A stretch of DNA of 64,000 nt. It comes from Allobosea sp. Its GTDB lineage: Bacteria > Pseudomonadota > Alphaproteobacteria > Rhizobiales > Beijerinckiaceae. The stretch lies in contig NZ_JAUYTP010000008.1 of NCBI RefSeq assembly GCF_030695125.1, positions 1 to 64,000 on the forward strand, in the 5' to 3' direction. Every line of letters starts with the position of its first letter. Position 1 is the stretch's first letter. The notes under the pieces were generated by a model, which worked only from the letters and a program-made list of their open reading frames with translations, ran no database searches and was not told the DNA's origin. Below, piece after piece: positions 1 to 8,460 of the stretch. Both the position numbers and the translations under genes were made by a program.

Positions 1-407
1 GCGACGGTCTTGGTGAAGCTCTTGGTCATGACGCTCATCCTCTGGCTGGGCGGCGATCCGTTCGCCGATGAATTGACCCTAGAGCCAGGCCCATCGGTGC
101 GCTGTTCCCGCGGGAACAGGCCAGGACAGATCACGGTCCGATCTGTCGGTCACGAGTGGGAGCGGGATGGTCTTAGCGAGAGCGTGGGCGAACATTGGGC
201 CTGCAAGTGCCGCGGTCTCGATGACGCCACTGGCGAGGAAGGCCCCGTCCGCGAGCTTGGCGGGAGCGCATCGCTCGTCAGAGAGGGCGCGCGGCAGGTC
301 CGAAAATCGAGACGATGCTCGGCCTTTGGCGAGCGGGGCGGTCCACGCCTCGATCTGCGCGAACTGCGGCGCCTTCACGGGGTGTCGATCTCGGTTGCCG
401 ATGGTGA
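1..407. other. Left-edge stretch without a confident gene
   Basis: No reading frame here resembles a protein family I know. Open frames exist on both strands (plus 10-486, minus 79-378), but they are rich in arginine and low-complexity runs, as expected for shadow frames in GC-rich DNA. On the minus strand an AGAGGA motif (positions 42-37) lies 8 bases before an ATG at 29-27 reading MTKSFTKTV into the left edge. This could be the first codons of a gene outside the window, but nine codons are too few to identify it. Confidence 0.3.
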
Positions 408-1106
408 TCAGGACGAGAAGCCAAGCGAATTGCGAAGGCCTTTCGCCGAGGGGCTGAACAGGTCGGCGATGAAAGCTTCAGCCTGAGCCCGGTTGGACGA
501 GTTCACGCAGATGGCAGCCGAATAGAGCGTCTCGAGCGACAGTTCGTCGGGAAGGTAGCCCAGCAGTTCCACCCCCGGCTGGGAGATGATCTCGGTCGCC
601 TGGGTGCAGCCAAGGGCGGGTTTTGCGTGCGTGGCAGCCAGCGCCGCCATCGCTGTGGCGCCGTTGGGATGAGGGCGGAGCGCCGATGCCAGACTTTCGG
701 CAAGGCCGAGCCGTGCGAGCATCCCGGCGAAGTGGATGCCGGCGGTGGAACGCGCCAGATCCGGAACGTGGATCTCGGCCGCGTCCCGTAGCGCCGCGCT
801 CAGCGCCGGCGCTGTCGTCACGTCGGGCCCTTCCTCTCCGCGGCGGATTGCGATCGCCGTCGGGACGACCCCGATATCGGCGACACTCCCGGCCATGACC
901 GAGCCCTGGCGCGCGAGGTCGTCGATCAGGTCGCGCGTCAGAATGACGATGTCTGTCGGCCAGCCGGCCGAAAGCTTTTCGCGCATGGCGCCGACTGCGC
1001 CGAACTGGGCGCTCACCTTCATTCCCGTGCGGGCCTCGAAGGCCGGGGCTAGCGCCTTCACGAGGCCTTGGGCCGCGCCGCCGCTCAGCAGGACGATCGT
1101 GCTCAC
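408..1106 (-). CDS. ModA-like substrate-binding protein without signal peptide, coupled to tctA
   Basis: A 232-residue protein with the fold signature of molybdate-type (ModA superfamily) periplasmic binding proteins: an opening strand IVLLSGGAAQG, a central segment GWPTDIVILTRDLIDDL and a C-terminal helix-rich half. It begins directly with the first beta strand, so no export signal is visible. It may therefore act in the cytoplasm, or the true start may lie elsewhere. The GTG start overlaps the tctA stop (GTGA), so it is translationally coupled to the tripartite carboxylate transporter. A role as an accessory binding or sensing protein for that transporter is inference. Molybdate binding is not implied by the family name alone. 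Confidence 0.75.
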   Translation of the reverse strand: MSTIVLLSGGAAQGLVKALAPAFEARTGMKVSAQFGAVGAMREKLSAGWPTDIVILTRDLIDDLARQGSVMAGSVADIGVVPTAIAIRRGEEGPDVTTAPALSAALRDAAEIHVPDLARSTAGIHFAGMLARLGLAESLASALRPHPNGATAMAALAATHAKPALGCTQATEIISQPGVELLGYLPDELSLETLYSAAICVNSSNRAQAEAFIADLFSPSAKGLRNSLGFSS

Positions 1107-2623
1107 CTGTGTGTTCCTGTGCTGGGGGTCATAAGGCTCGCCGCCCGGCGTCGGCGGAGCGCGACGATCAGCGGCCAGACGAGAGAAGCGATGAAAAGCG
1201 CGAGCAGGATTGCCGAGATCGGCCGTTCGACGAAGATCATCGGGCTTCCCAACGAGAGCAACAGCGACTGCCGTAGCGAGGTTTCGAGCAGGGGCGCGAG
1301 AACGAGCGCCAGAACCAGCGGCGCACGCGGAATGTCGAGCTTCATCATCAGCCAGCCGACGATGCCGAACAGGAGCGCGATCACGACCGGGAACATGCTC
1401 TGCGTGCTGGACCAGGCGCCGAGCAACGAGATCGCCAGGATTCCCGGAGCGAGGTAGCCGTAGGGCACGCGCAGGAGCGAGGCGAAGACGGGCGCCAGCG
1501 GCAGGTTGATGACCAGCAGCACGAGGTTGCCGATGAACAGGCTCGCCATCAGGCCCCAGACCAGGTCGGGCTGCTCCGTCATCAGGCCGGGGCCGGGGCG
1601 GATGCCGAACAGGATCAGCGCAGCCAGCAGCACGGCCGTGCTCGACGAGCCGGGAATGCCGAGCGCCAGCATCGGAGCGAGCGCCCCCTGCGCCGCGGCG
1701 TTGTTGGCGGCTTCTGAAGCCGCCACACCGTCGATCGCGCCATGGCCGAACCGCTCCGGCTTGCGGCTGAGCTTGCGCTCGACGACATAGGCCATCATCG
1801 ACGCGATGGTCGGTCCGGCGCCGGGCATCGTACCGACGACGAAGCCGACGACCGTTCCGCGCAGGATCGCGAGGCGGCTATCAGCCCATTCCTGGCCGGT
1901 CAGCCACATGTCGCGCAGCCGCGTCCGGATCGTCTGCATGCCGTCCAGCCGCTCCAGCGAGGACAGCACTTCGGCGATGCCGAAGATGCCGATCGCCACA
2001 GGCAGGAACTCGACGCCTTCGAGCAAGCTTGGCTGTCCGAAGGTCAGTCGCGGCAGGCCGACGATCGGATCGACGCCGACCTGCGAGATCATCAGGCCCA
2101 GCGTCGCGGCCAGCAGCGCCTTGACTGGCGAGACGCCGCCGAGGCTCGCTGTCGCGGTGATGCCGAGTGCGGCGAGCAGGAAGTATTCCGGCGAGGAGAA
2201 TTTCAGAGCGAAGGCGCTCAGCGCCGGCGCGATGAAGACGAGCGCGACGGCCGAGACGATACCGGCGAAAAACGATCCGAGTGCCGCGACGCTGAGCGCG
2301 GCGCCGGCGCGTCCCTTGCGGGCCAGTTGATGGCCGTCGATGGCGGTGAGAAGGCTGGAAGACTCGCCGGGCACGTTGACCAGCACCGAGGTCAGCGTGC
2401 CCCCGTACATTCCGCCGTACATGATCCCGGCGAGCATGATGACGCCCGAGACTGGCTCCATGCCGTAGGTGAAAGGCAACAGCAGCGCCATGCCGGCGGC
2501 CGGACCGATGCCGGGCAGCGCGCCGATGATCTGGCCAAGGACGACGCCGATGATCAGGAAGCCGAGATTGCGCGGCGTCGTGGCGACGGAGAAACCCTGC
2601 CAGAGCAGGTCGAGGCTTTCCAT
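1103..2623 (-). CDS. tctA: Tripartite tricarboxylate transporter, large permease TctA
   Basis: A 506-residue polytopic membrane protein of the TctA family, the normal length for the large subunit. Two family hallmark motifs are visible: GALPGIGPAAGMALLLPF near residue 35 and GTMPGAGPTIASMMAY in the middle, followed by the conserved EAANNAAAQG stretch. About a dozen hydrophobic helices follow. With TctB and the periplasmic TctC it forms a secondary, ion-driven carboxylate uptake system. It lies 25 bp after tctB and overlaps the ModA-like gene downstream. The substrate is unknown, since TctC homologues bind many different carboxylates. Confidence 0.93.
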   Translation of the reverse strand: MESLDLLWQGFSVATTPRNLGFLIIGVVLGQIIGALPGIGPAAGMALLLPFTYGMEPVSGVIMLAGIMYGGMYGGTLTSVLVNVPGESSSLLTAIDGHQLARKGRAGAALSVAALGSFFAGIVSAVALVFIAPALSAFALKFSSPEYFLLAALGITATASLGGVSPVKALLAATLGLMISQVGVDPIVGLPRLTFGQPSLLEGVEFLPVAIGIFGIAEVLSSLERLDGMQTIRTRLRDMWLTGQEWADSRLAILRGTVVGFVVGTMPGAGPTIASMMAYVVERKLSRKPERFGHGAIDGVAASEAANNAAAQGALAPMLALGIPGSSSTAVLLAALILFGIRPGPGLMTEQPDLVWGLMASLFIGNLVLLVINLPLAPVFASLLRVPYGYLAPGILAISLLGAWSSTQSMFPVVIALLFGIVGWLMMKLDIPRAPLVLALVLAPLLETSLRQSLLLSLGSPMIFVERPISAILLALFIASLVWPLIVALRRRRAASLMTPSTGTHR

Positions 2624-2648
2624 CGGAGCGTTTTCCTGCCGGGGAGCG

Positions 2649-3101
2649 CTAGAAGCCGAGGACGCCGCGGGGAAGCGCCATCCCGAGCCATCGGACGAAG
2701 ATGAGATAGGCGAGCCCGGTCGTGACGCAGACGGCGATCAGGCTCTGCGGCACAGGCTGCCGCAGTGCGACGACCGTCACGAACAGCAGCACGGCACCGA
2801 CCGTCGGGATCATGCCCATCACGGGCGACAACGCCGGGAACGCGAGGGTCGCGACGAACACCAGTCCGAGTCGCAGCAGGATTGGCGTAGGCGGCCAATC
2901 GATCGCCTCGAACCGGCCGCTCGCCGCCTGGATGACGAGCAGGACGGAGAGGATCGCTCCGGCGATCGCTATCAGGGTGGGGAAGAAGGCCGGGCCGGCG
3001 GTGAAGCCGTCCCAGAAACCCATGCCCCAGGTGCCTGCGACCATCACGGTCGCGAGGACCATCATGGTCAGGCCGGGCGCCGCATGCGCGAAGCGGTTCA
3101 T
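2649..3101 (-). CDS. tctB: Tripartite tricarboxylate transporter, small permease TctB
   Basis: A 150-residue protein with four predicted membrane helices. Its N-terminal helix runs into the WDGFTAGPAFFPTLIA segment typical of TctB (DUF1468) subunits, which carry a conserved G-P-FFP motif. It is the small membrane partner of TctA. It sits between tctC (34 bp upstream) and tctA (25 bp downstream) in one minus-strand operon. A GAGG ribosome-binding site lies about 8 bases before the ATG. Confidence 0.9.
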   Translation of the reverse strand: MNRFAHAAPGLTMMVLATVMVAGTWGMGFWDGFTAGPAFFPTLIAIAGAILSVLLVIQAASGRFEAIDWPPTPILLRLGLVFVATLAFPALSPVMGMIPTVGAVLLFVTVVALRQPVPQSLIAVCVTTGLAYLIFVRWLGMALPRGVLGF

Positions 3102-3135
3102 GGAACGAGCCTCATCGCTCGCAGCGCCCGCAGCC

Positions 3136-4140
3136 TCACTTGGCCAGACCGACGTCGCGCATCAGGTCGCCATAGAGCTTGGTGAGTTCGCCATGGCGCT
3201 GCTTGATGCGATCGAGGCCGTAATACTCGCTCGACTGCATCTTCGCCTTGACCGAGTTCTTCCAGGCGTCGGTCGCTACGACCTTGCGCATGATGTCGTC
3301 CCACCAGATCGCCACCTGCGGGTCGGTGTTCGGCGGCAGCGCGATCCCCCAGGACTGGCCGAAGACGATATCGAAGCCCTGCTCCCTGGCCGTCGGCACG
3401 TCCTTGTACTCGGGTTCGGTGCGGCGTGCGGCGGCCAGAACAGCCAACGCCTTGGCTTTGCCGCTGCTGATGAGCGGCACGCCCTCTTCGAGCGTCGCGA
3501 AGACGCCCTCGACATTGCCGCCGAGGAAGGTCGAGATCGCGACCGAGCCGCCGTCGAACGGCACATAGGTCAACTGGACTCCACCCGCCTTCATCAGCAG
3601 CGCGGTGGCGAGATGGTCGGTGCCGCCCGCCAGCGCCCCGGCGATGCGGACGCCGCGGGGCTTGGCCTTGGCCGCGGCCATGAAGTCCCCGAGCGACTTG
3701 AAGGGCGCGTTCGGCTGAACCAGGAAGACGAGGTCCGACTGGATGAAATCCGCCACCGGCACGACGCGATCGATGATCGCGGGCGTCCCCTGCATCATCG
3801 GGGTGGTGAAGCTCGACTGGTTCAGCGTCAGCACGAGGTTTTCATCGCCCGGACGCCCGACGACATAGTTGTAGCTGACGGACCCCGCTCCACCCGGCCG
3901 GTTCTGGATGACGATCGGGACCTTCGTGATGCCGGCCTCGGCGATGATCTTGGCCACCGAGCGCATGATCACATCGGGCGATCCGCCCGGGCTCGCGCCC
4001 ACCGAAATGTCGATCGGGCCACTCGGCTGCTTGCCCTGGGCCAGCGCCTGCCCATGGGTGCCGAGGCCCAGCACCAACACGGCGGCGAGAGCGGCGATGC
4101 CGCGGCGCGACAAGCCCGCCTGCTGCGGAACGGTTTTCAT
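3136..4140 (-). CDS. tctC: Tripartite tricarboxylate transporter substrate-binding protein TctC/Bug
   Basis: A 334-residue periplasmic binding protein of the Bug/TctC family. The start is the ATG at 4140 (MKTVPQQAGLSRRG), preceded by GGGGAGAAG. It gives an export signal containing SRR, a hydrophobic helix and the cleavage region GQALAQ. The mature part has the family opening PIDISVGASPGGSPDVIMR, then RPGGAGSVSYNYV and FDGGSVAI, which form the ligand pocket in this family. First gene of the tctC-tctB-tctA operon, divergent from a LysR gene. The ligand is probably a carboxylate but cannot be named. Confidence 0.92.
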   Translation of the reverse strand: MKTVPQQAGLSRRGIAALAAVLVLGLGTHGQALAQGKQPSGPIDISVGASPGGSPDVIMRSVAKIIAEAGITKVPIVIQNRPGGAGSVSYNYVVGRPGDENLVLTLNQSSFTTPMMQGTPAIIDRVVPVADFIQSDLVFLVQPNAPFKSLGDFMAAAKAKPRGVRIAGALAGGTDHLATALLMKAGGVQLTYVPFDGGSVAISTFLGGNVEGVFATLEEGVPLISSGKAKALAVLAAARRTEPEYKDVPTAREQGFDIVFGQSWGIALPPNTDPQVAIWWDDIMRKVVATDAWKNSVKAKMQSSEYYGLDRIKQRHGELTKLYGDLMRDVGLAK

Positions 4141-4231
4141 GGCGTCTTCTCCCCTGAGAGATTGATTCAGGCCGTGCCGTGCGAGCGGCATGGAGTTCTC
4201 TCTGAGCCAAATCTGTGTTGATCGCGCCGGT

Positions 4232-4281
4232 TTGACAATCACGCAATGCTGTCGTCAGCTTTGCGCATCCTGCAAAGCTGA
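4232..4281 (+). promoter_or_regulatory. LysR-type operator palindrome and candidate promoter between tctC and lysR
   Basis: A perfect inverted repeat, TCAGCTTTGC (4255-4264), 7 bases, GCAAAGCTGA (4272-4281), contains the T-N11-A core expected for LysR-type regulators (T4262, A4274). TTGACA at 4232-4237 is followed 17 bases later by the left arm, so the palindrome would cover a weak -10 of the regulator gene. This is the usual layout for an autorepressing LysR protein that also activates the divergent tct operon. Confidence 0.65.
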
Positions 4282-4300
4282 TCGCAATCGAGGCGCCGAG

Positions 4301-5236
4301 ATGGGCCGTTCGCGTATCGTTGGGGCCCTGCCACGCCTTCCGCTCGAAGTGCTCCGGCATGTCGTGCTGATCGCCGAATGCGGCTCGACGGTCGGAGCTG
4401 CGCAGATCGTCAACATGACGTCCTCGTCGCTCAGCCGAAAGATCGCGCAGCTCGAACACGATCTTGGCGTACCCCTGTTCGAGCGCCATTCGCGCGGCAT
4501 GCGTCCCACCGATGCCGGGCAATTGGTGGCGGATGCGGCACGGCAGATCCTGGCGCGCATGGACCGGCTGGCCAGCGACATTGGCGATGTCGACGAGATG
4601 GGGCGCGGACTGGTCAGGATCTACGCCTCCCAGGCACTGGTGGAGTACTTCCTGATGCCGCATGTGGCGCGGATGGCGGTTCGCTATCCGCAGGTGAAGA
4701 TCGAATTGCAGGTCGGGGCAGGGCGACAGGCCGAGCGGGCCCTGATCGACGAGAGCGCCGATTTTGCGCTGATCCTGACCGTGCCACGCCATCCCGAGAT
4801 CGAGATCGTCGCGGAGCGCGCCAACCGCATCGTCGCCATCGTCAGCCCGGCCCATCCGGCCGCCGAACGCGGCCGGATCACGGTCGCCGAGGTGCTGGCA
4901 CAGCCTTTTGCGGCGCTGCCACCGAGCTATTCCAGTCGTGCGGCGTTCAACACCCTCGCGCCCGAGGCGCTGCTCGGCGTGCAGCCCCAGTTCACCGCCA
5001 ATTCGATTGCCGCACTCAAGGCCTATGCGCTCGCCGGGCTCGGGGTGGCCATCGTCCCCGAATTGACCGTTGGCGATGCCCCCGGTGAACAGGGTCTGGT
5101 CCTGATCGAAATCGCCGGCGCGGAGCGAACGGACACCCGCATGTGCCTCTGCCGACGCCAGTCGCGCATGTTGGGAAACGCAGCGAGCCGGCTGCTTGAT
5201 GATTTCATCTCCGCTTTTGGATCTCGCGGGCCGTAG
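4301..5236 (+). CDS. LysR-family transcriptional regulator
   Basis: A 311-residue regulator. The N-terminal winged helix-turn-helix is clear (LPLEVLRHVVLIAECGSTVGAA, then MTSSSLSRKIAQLEHDLGVPLFERHSRGM). A LysR substrate-binding domain follows, from about residue 95 to the end (LVRIYASQALVEYFLMP, then VEL-type strands and AYALAGLGVAIVPEL). The ATG at 4301 gives the normal family length and avoids an unrelated N-terminal extension. It is divergent from tctCBA, with a strong palindrome in between. It probably controls the transporter in response to its substrate. Confidence 0.9.
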   Translation: MGRSRIVGALPRLPLEVLRHVVLIAECGSTVGAAQIVNMTSSSLSRKIAQLEHDLGVPLFERHSRGMRPTDAGQLVADAARQILARMDRLASDIGDVDEMGRGLVRIYASQALVEYFLMPHVARMAVRYPQVKIELQVGAGRQAERALIDESADFALILTVPRHPEIEIVAERANRIVAIVSPAHPAAERGRITVAEVLAQPFAALPPSYSSRAAFNTLAPEALLGVQPQFTANSIAALKAYALAGLGVAIVPELTVGDAPGEQGLVLIEIAGAERTDTRMCLCRRQSRMLGNAASRLLDDFISAFGSRGP

Positions 5237-5318
5237 GAAGGCCACCAGGGTTCTTTGGAGGGGAGGGAGAGGCTTTTGCGCATGCCGCAGTCCCACGAGC
5301 TTGCGACTCCTTCCGATC

Positions 5319-5347
5319 TTGACTTGTATTGGATTTGTATCTTTCAT
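5319..5347 (+). promoter_or_regulatory. Candidate promoter/operator ahead of the GntR gene
   Basis: TTGACT (5319-5324) could be a -35 box. Immediately after it two TTGTAT half-sites (5324-5330 and 5334-5340) form a direct repeat, CTTGTAT-TGGA-TTTGTAT. TTGTAT-like half-sites are common in GntR/HutC operators. The -10 box is weak. Autoregulation of the downstream GntR gene is inference. Confidence 0.35.
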
Positions 5348-5373
5348 GCGGCTTCCTCATCCGGGATGCGCGC

Positions 5374-6102
5374 GTGATCCGCTACCAGGAAATCGCCGAA
5401 AGCCTCGAACGCGGCCTCGCGGCCGGCGGCGGCGGCGCCCGTGCGGTGCCCTCCGAGCATGACCTCTGCGAGCGCTACGGCGCGAGCCGCACCACCATCC
5501 GCGCCGCGCTGAAGCAGCTTCAGGAGCGCGGGCTGATCGAGCGCCGCCAGGGCCAGGGCACCTTCTACCGCCCCCGCCACATCGCCAAGCATCTCGGCAG
5601 CCTCGTCGATTTCCACACCGAGGCGCGCATGGCCGGCCGCGTGCCGACCACGCGTGTGCTGTCGCTCCGCGCCCGCCCGGCCACCGCCGACGAGGCGGCG
5701 CTGTTCGGGCCGGCTGCCGCGGCCGGCCTCGTCGACCTCACCCGCCTGCGCGGCCTCGACGATCAGCCCGTCGTGCTGCAGCGCTCGCGCCTGGGGCTCG
5801 CGACGCTGGGCGAGACGCGCGCCGCCGATCTCGAGAACGCCTCGCTCTATCGCTATCTCGCCGAGTGCCGCGGGGTGCAGGTCGCCACCGTCGAGGAGAC
5901 GCTGGAGCCCTGGTCCGTCAGCGCCGAGGAGGCCGGTCCGCTGGCGATCGCGCCGGGCACGGCGGTGTTTCGGTCCCAGCGCGTGGCGCGGGACGCGAAT
6001 GGCGCGGTGGTCGAGGTCAGCGACAACCTGATCCGCGGCGACATCTACCGCTTCACCATCCATCGCGACGTCACGGACGCGGCCCCGGGAGCCACCGCAT
6101 GA
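5374..6102 (+). CDS. GntR-family (HutC/UTRA) transcriptional regulator
   Basis: A 242-residue regulator with an N-terminal GntR winged helix (VIRYQEIAESLERGL, then RAVPSEHDLCERYGASRTTIRAALKQL and GLIERRQGQGTFYRP). A UTRA ligand-binding domain follows from about residue 85 (RMAGRVPTTRVLSL to the end), with the family ending in VSDNLIRGDIYRF. The GTG at 5374 is preferred because it starts where HutC-type proteins normally begin; a TTG at 5329 in frame is possible. The stop overlaps the kinase start (ATGA), so it heads the operon. UTRA regulators usually bind a sugar or a phosphorylated pathway intermediate. Confidence 0.88.
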   Translation: MIRYQEIAESLERGLAAGGGGARAVPSEHDLCERYGASRTTIRAALKQLQERGLIERRQGQGTFYRPRHIAKHLGSLVDFHTEARMAGRVPTTRVLSLRARPATADEAALFGPAAAAGLVDLTRLRGLDDQPVVLQRSRLGLATLGETRAADLENASLYRYLAECRGVQVATVEETLEPWSVSAEEAGPLAIAPGTAVFRSQRVARDANGAVVEVSDNLIRGDIYRFTIHRDVTDAAPGATA

Positions 6103-7637
6103 GCGTCGTCCTCGCCTGCGATCTCGGCGGCACCAGTTTCCGCGCCGCGCTGATCGACGAAACCGGCACGACCCGCGCCCAGGCCATGATCCTCGGCCCG
6201 ACCGCGATCGACCGCATGGGCTGGTCGGAGATCGACGCGACCGCCTGGTGGCGCATCCTCGTCGAGGCGGCCGGACAGCTCGCGCAGGCCGAGCCGGACC
6301 TGTTTGGCGAGATCGAGGCCATCGCGATCTGCGGCGTCACCCGCACGCAGGTTTTCCTCGGCCGAGACGGGCGCCAGTTGCGCCCGGCGATGACCTGGAA
6401 GGACACGCGCTCGGAGGCCGCAGCAGGGCGGTTACGCGAGCGGCTGGGCGACCATCCCGAGGCGCAGCGCATCAACGCCTTTCATCCGCTGGCGCGCCTC
6501 GCCTGGCTGCGGGAGGAGGAAGAGGCCTGCTTCCGGGCGCTCGCCTGCGTGCTCGAGCCCAAGGACTATCTGAACGCCCGTCTGACCAGCCAGCACGCGG
6601 GCGACCCCGTCTCGATGGCACGGCTGCTGGCCTCCCGCGAGGCCGTCGGTGGCGTCGATCCCTTCGACGCGATCGGGCTTGCCTCCGGCATCCTGCCGCC
6701 CATGCTGGAGCCCTGCGACACAGTCGGGCCCGTGCAGTCGGGCTTGCCCGCGCCGCTCGACAGGCTGGCCGGCGTGCCCGTGTTCTGCTCGTCGAGCGAC
6801 ACCTGGGTCGCGGTGGCGGGGCTCGGTGCGCTGCGGCCGGGCTATGCCTACAACATCTCCGGCACCACGGAGGTGCTGGGCGCCGTCGGCCTGGAGCCGG
6901 TCGAGGCCGAGGGCCTGCTGAGCGTGGACTGGCGCGGCCTCTGGCAGATCGGCGGGCCGAGCCAGAACGGGGCCGACACGGTGTCCTGGCTGCTCTCGCT
7001 GCTGGCGCGGGAGGGCGCGGATCAGGGCTCCACCGGCCAGCGCATTGATGCGCTTTTGGCCGGGCGCCGGCATCCGCAGCCGCTGATCTTCCTGCCCTAT
7101 CTCCAGGGCGAGCGCGTGCCCTACTGGAATCCCGCCCTGCGCGGGGCGATCCTCGGGCTCGGCCGCCAGCATGGCGCGACCGACCTGGCCTATGCGGTGC
7201 TGGAGGGCGTCGCCTTCCTGAACCGGATCGTGCTGGAGCGGGCCGAAGCCGCACTCGGAGCGCCGGTCGGCGAGATCCGCTTCGGCGGCGGCGCCGCGGC
7301 CAATCCGGTCTGGAGCCAGATCAAGGCGGATATCTGCGGGCGGCCCGTGGTCGTCGGCGCCTCCGGGGAGCCAGGCCTGCTCGGCGCCGCGATCGTCGCC
7401 TGGACCGGGCTCGGCCGCTTCGCCTCGCTGGCGCAGGCCCAGGAGGCGCTGGTGCGGCCGGCGCGGCGTTTCACGCCAGAGCCCTCGCGCCGGGCCGCCT
7501 ATGGGGCGCTGTATGCGCTTTACCGGCGCAGCGAGGCGGCGCTCGCCCCGCTCTCCGCCGACCTCGCCTCGCTCTCGCGCAGCGCCGGCGCCCTGCCCGG
7601 CATCCACGCCGCGCCCCTGACCGCCAGCAAGGACTGA
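6099..7637 (+). CDS. FGGY-family carbohydrate kinase
   Basis: A 512-residue sugar kinase of the FGGY (xylulokinase/ribulokinase/glycerol kinase) family. The N-terminal phosphate-binding motif is DLGGTSFRAALID (residues 8-20). The likely catalytic aspartate is D234 in SSSDTWVAVAG. The C-terminal ATP-binding half carries ISGTTEVLG, EGVAFLNRIVLERAE and FGGGAAANPVWSQIKAD. The ATG at 6099 overlaps the regulator stop. It would phosphorylate a ketose or polyol delivered by the ABC transporter of the same operon; the exact sugar cannot be deduced from sequence. Confidence 0.9.
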   Translation: MSVVLACDLGGTSFRAALIDETGTTRAQAMILGPTAIDRMGWSEIDATAWWRILVEAAGQLAQAEPDLFGEIEAIAICGVTRTQVFLGRDGRQLRPAMTWKDTRSEAAAGRLRERLGDHPEAQRINAFHPLARLAWLREEEEACFRALACVLEPKDYLNARLTSQHAGDPVSMARLLASREAVGGVDPFDAIGLASGILPPMLEPCDTVGPVQSGLPAPLDRLAGVPVFCSSSDTWVAVAGLGALRPGYAYNISGTTEVLGAVGLEPVEAEGLLSVDWRGLWQIGGPSQNGADTVSWLLSLLAREGADQGSTGQRIDALLAGRRHPQPLIFLPYLQGERVPYWNPALRGAILGLGRQHGATDLAYAVLEGVAFLNRIVLERAEAALGAPVGEIRFGGGAAANPVWSQIKADICGRPVVVGASGEPGLLGAAIVAWTGLGRFASLAQAQEALVRPARRFTPEPSRRAAYGALYALYRRSEAALAPLSADLASLSRSAGALPGIHAAPLTASKD

Positions 7638-7643
7638 CCGCCC

Positions 7644-8456
7644 ATGAAGACCCTCGTCCAGACCGATTTCGGCCGCGACCACCTGCTGATCGGCTGTGTC
7701 CACACGCTCGCCCTGCCCGGCACCCCGCTCTATGACCGCAGCGGTGGCATGCGGAAGATCGTCAAGCAGGCGAAGGAAGAGGCGAAGATCCTCGAGGAGG
7801 CCGGCTTCCACGCACTGCTCTACACCAATGAATCCGACATGCCCTATGAGGCGAACATGCCGATCGAGGTCGTCGCCGCGATGACCGAGGTGATCGCCGA
7901 ATGCCAGGCGCAGACCACGCTGCCGCACGGCGTCAACATGCTGATCGACCCGCCCGCCTCGATCGCGGTGGCCCATGCCACGGGCGGGCGCTTCGTGCGG
8001 GCCTTCCTGACCGGCGGACTCGTCGGCGACATCGGCATGATGACGCCGGACGGCGCGAGGGCGCTGCGTCTGCGCGCAAATCTCGGCGCCGAGCACATCC
8101 GGATCATCTGCAACGTCACGCCGGGCTTCTCGATCAACCTCGACACCCGCCCCGTCGAGCAGAAGGCCTCGGGCGCGGTCTTCATCGGGCTCGCCGACAT
8201 CGTCTGCGTCGGCGGCCCGGCCGCCGGCAAGGAGGCCGACATCGCGGTGATCGAAAGCGTCGCCCGGCAGGTGCCCGACACGCCCGTCGCGGTCGGTACC
8301 GGCGTGGCCGAGGAGAACATCGCGCGGCTGGCGGAGGTCGCCGAGCTCTTCATCGTCGGCACCTCGATCAAATACGACCGCCAGACACTGAACCCGGTCG
8401 AGCCGCGCCGCGCCCAGGCGCTGGTGCGCGCCTATGAAAACCGGAAGGCGGCCTGA
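7644..8456 (+). CDS. BtpA/SgcQ-family TIM-barrel protein
   Basis: A 270-residue protein matching the BtpA family: IGCVHTLALPGTPLYD near the start, LEEAGFHALLYTNESDMPY, LPHGVNMLIDPPASIAVAHATGGRFVR, and the C-terminal SIKYDRQTLNPVEPRRAQALV. BtpA was named for a cyanobacterial photosystem I biogenesis factor, while the enterobacterial relative SgcQ sits in a sugar operon. Chemistry in sugar operons is not established to my knowledge. Six bases separate it from the kinase, and it precedes an SDR gene. It plausibly acts on the phosphorylated sugar made by the kinase, for example as an aldolase- or phosphatase-like TIM barrel, but this is speculation. Confidence 0.87.
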   Translation: MKTLVQTDFGRDHLLIGCVHTLALPGTPLYDRSGGMRKIVKQAKEEAKILEEAGFHALLYTNESDMPYEANMPIEVVAAMTEVIAECQAQTTLPHGVNMLIDPPASIAVAHATGGRFVRAFLTGGLVGDIGMMTPDGARALRLRANLGAEHIRIICNVTPGFSINLDTRPVEQKASGAVFIGLADIVCVGGPAAGKEADIAVIESVARQVPDTPVAVGTGVAEENIARLAEVAELFIVGTSIKYDRQTLNPVEPRRAQALVRAYENRKAA

Positions 8457-8460
8457 AGCC

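Noticed and set aside
79..378. 99-codon minus-strand frame near the left edge
   Set aside because: It has no recognisable domain and no convincing ribosome-binding site, and it overlaps equally long frames on the other strand.
408..1106. Annotation as molybdate transporter ModA
   Set aside because: No ModB or ModC gene is nearby, no signal peptide is present, and the gene is coupled to a carboxylate transporter. Only the superfamily call is kept.
5865..6098. N-terminal extension of the FGGY kinase frame
   Set aside because: The extension overlaps the GntR gene and is Arg-rich. The kinase fold starts at the ATG at 6099.
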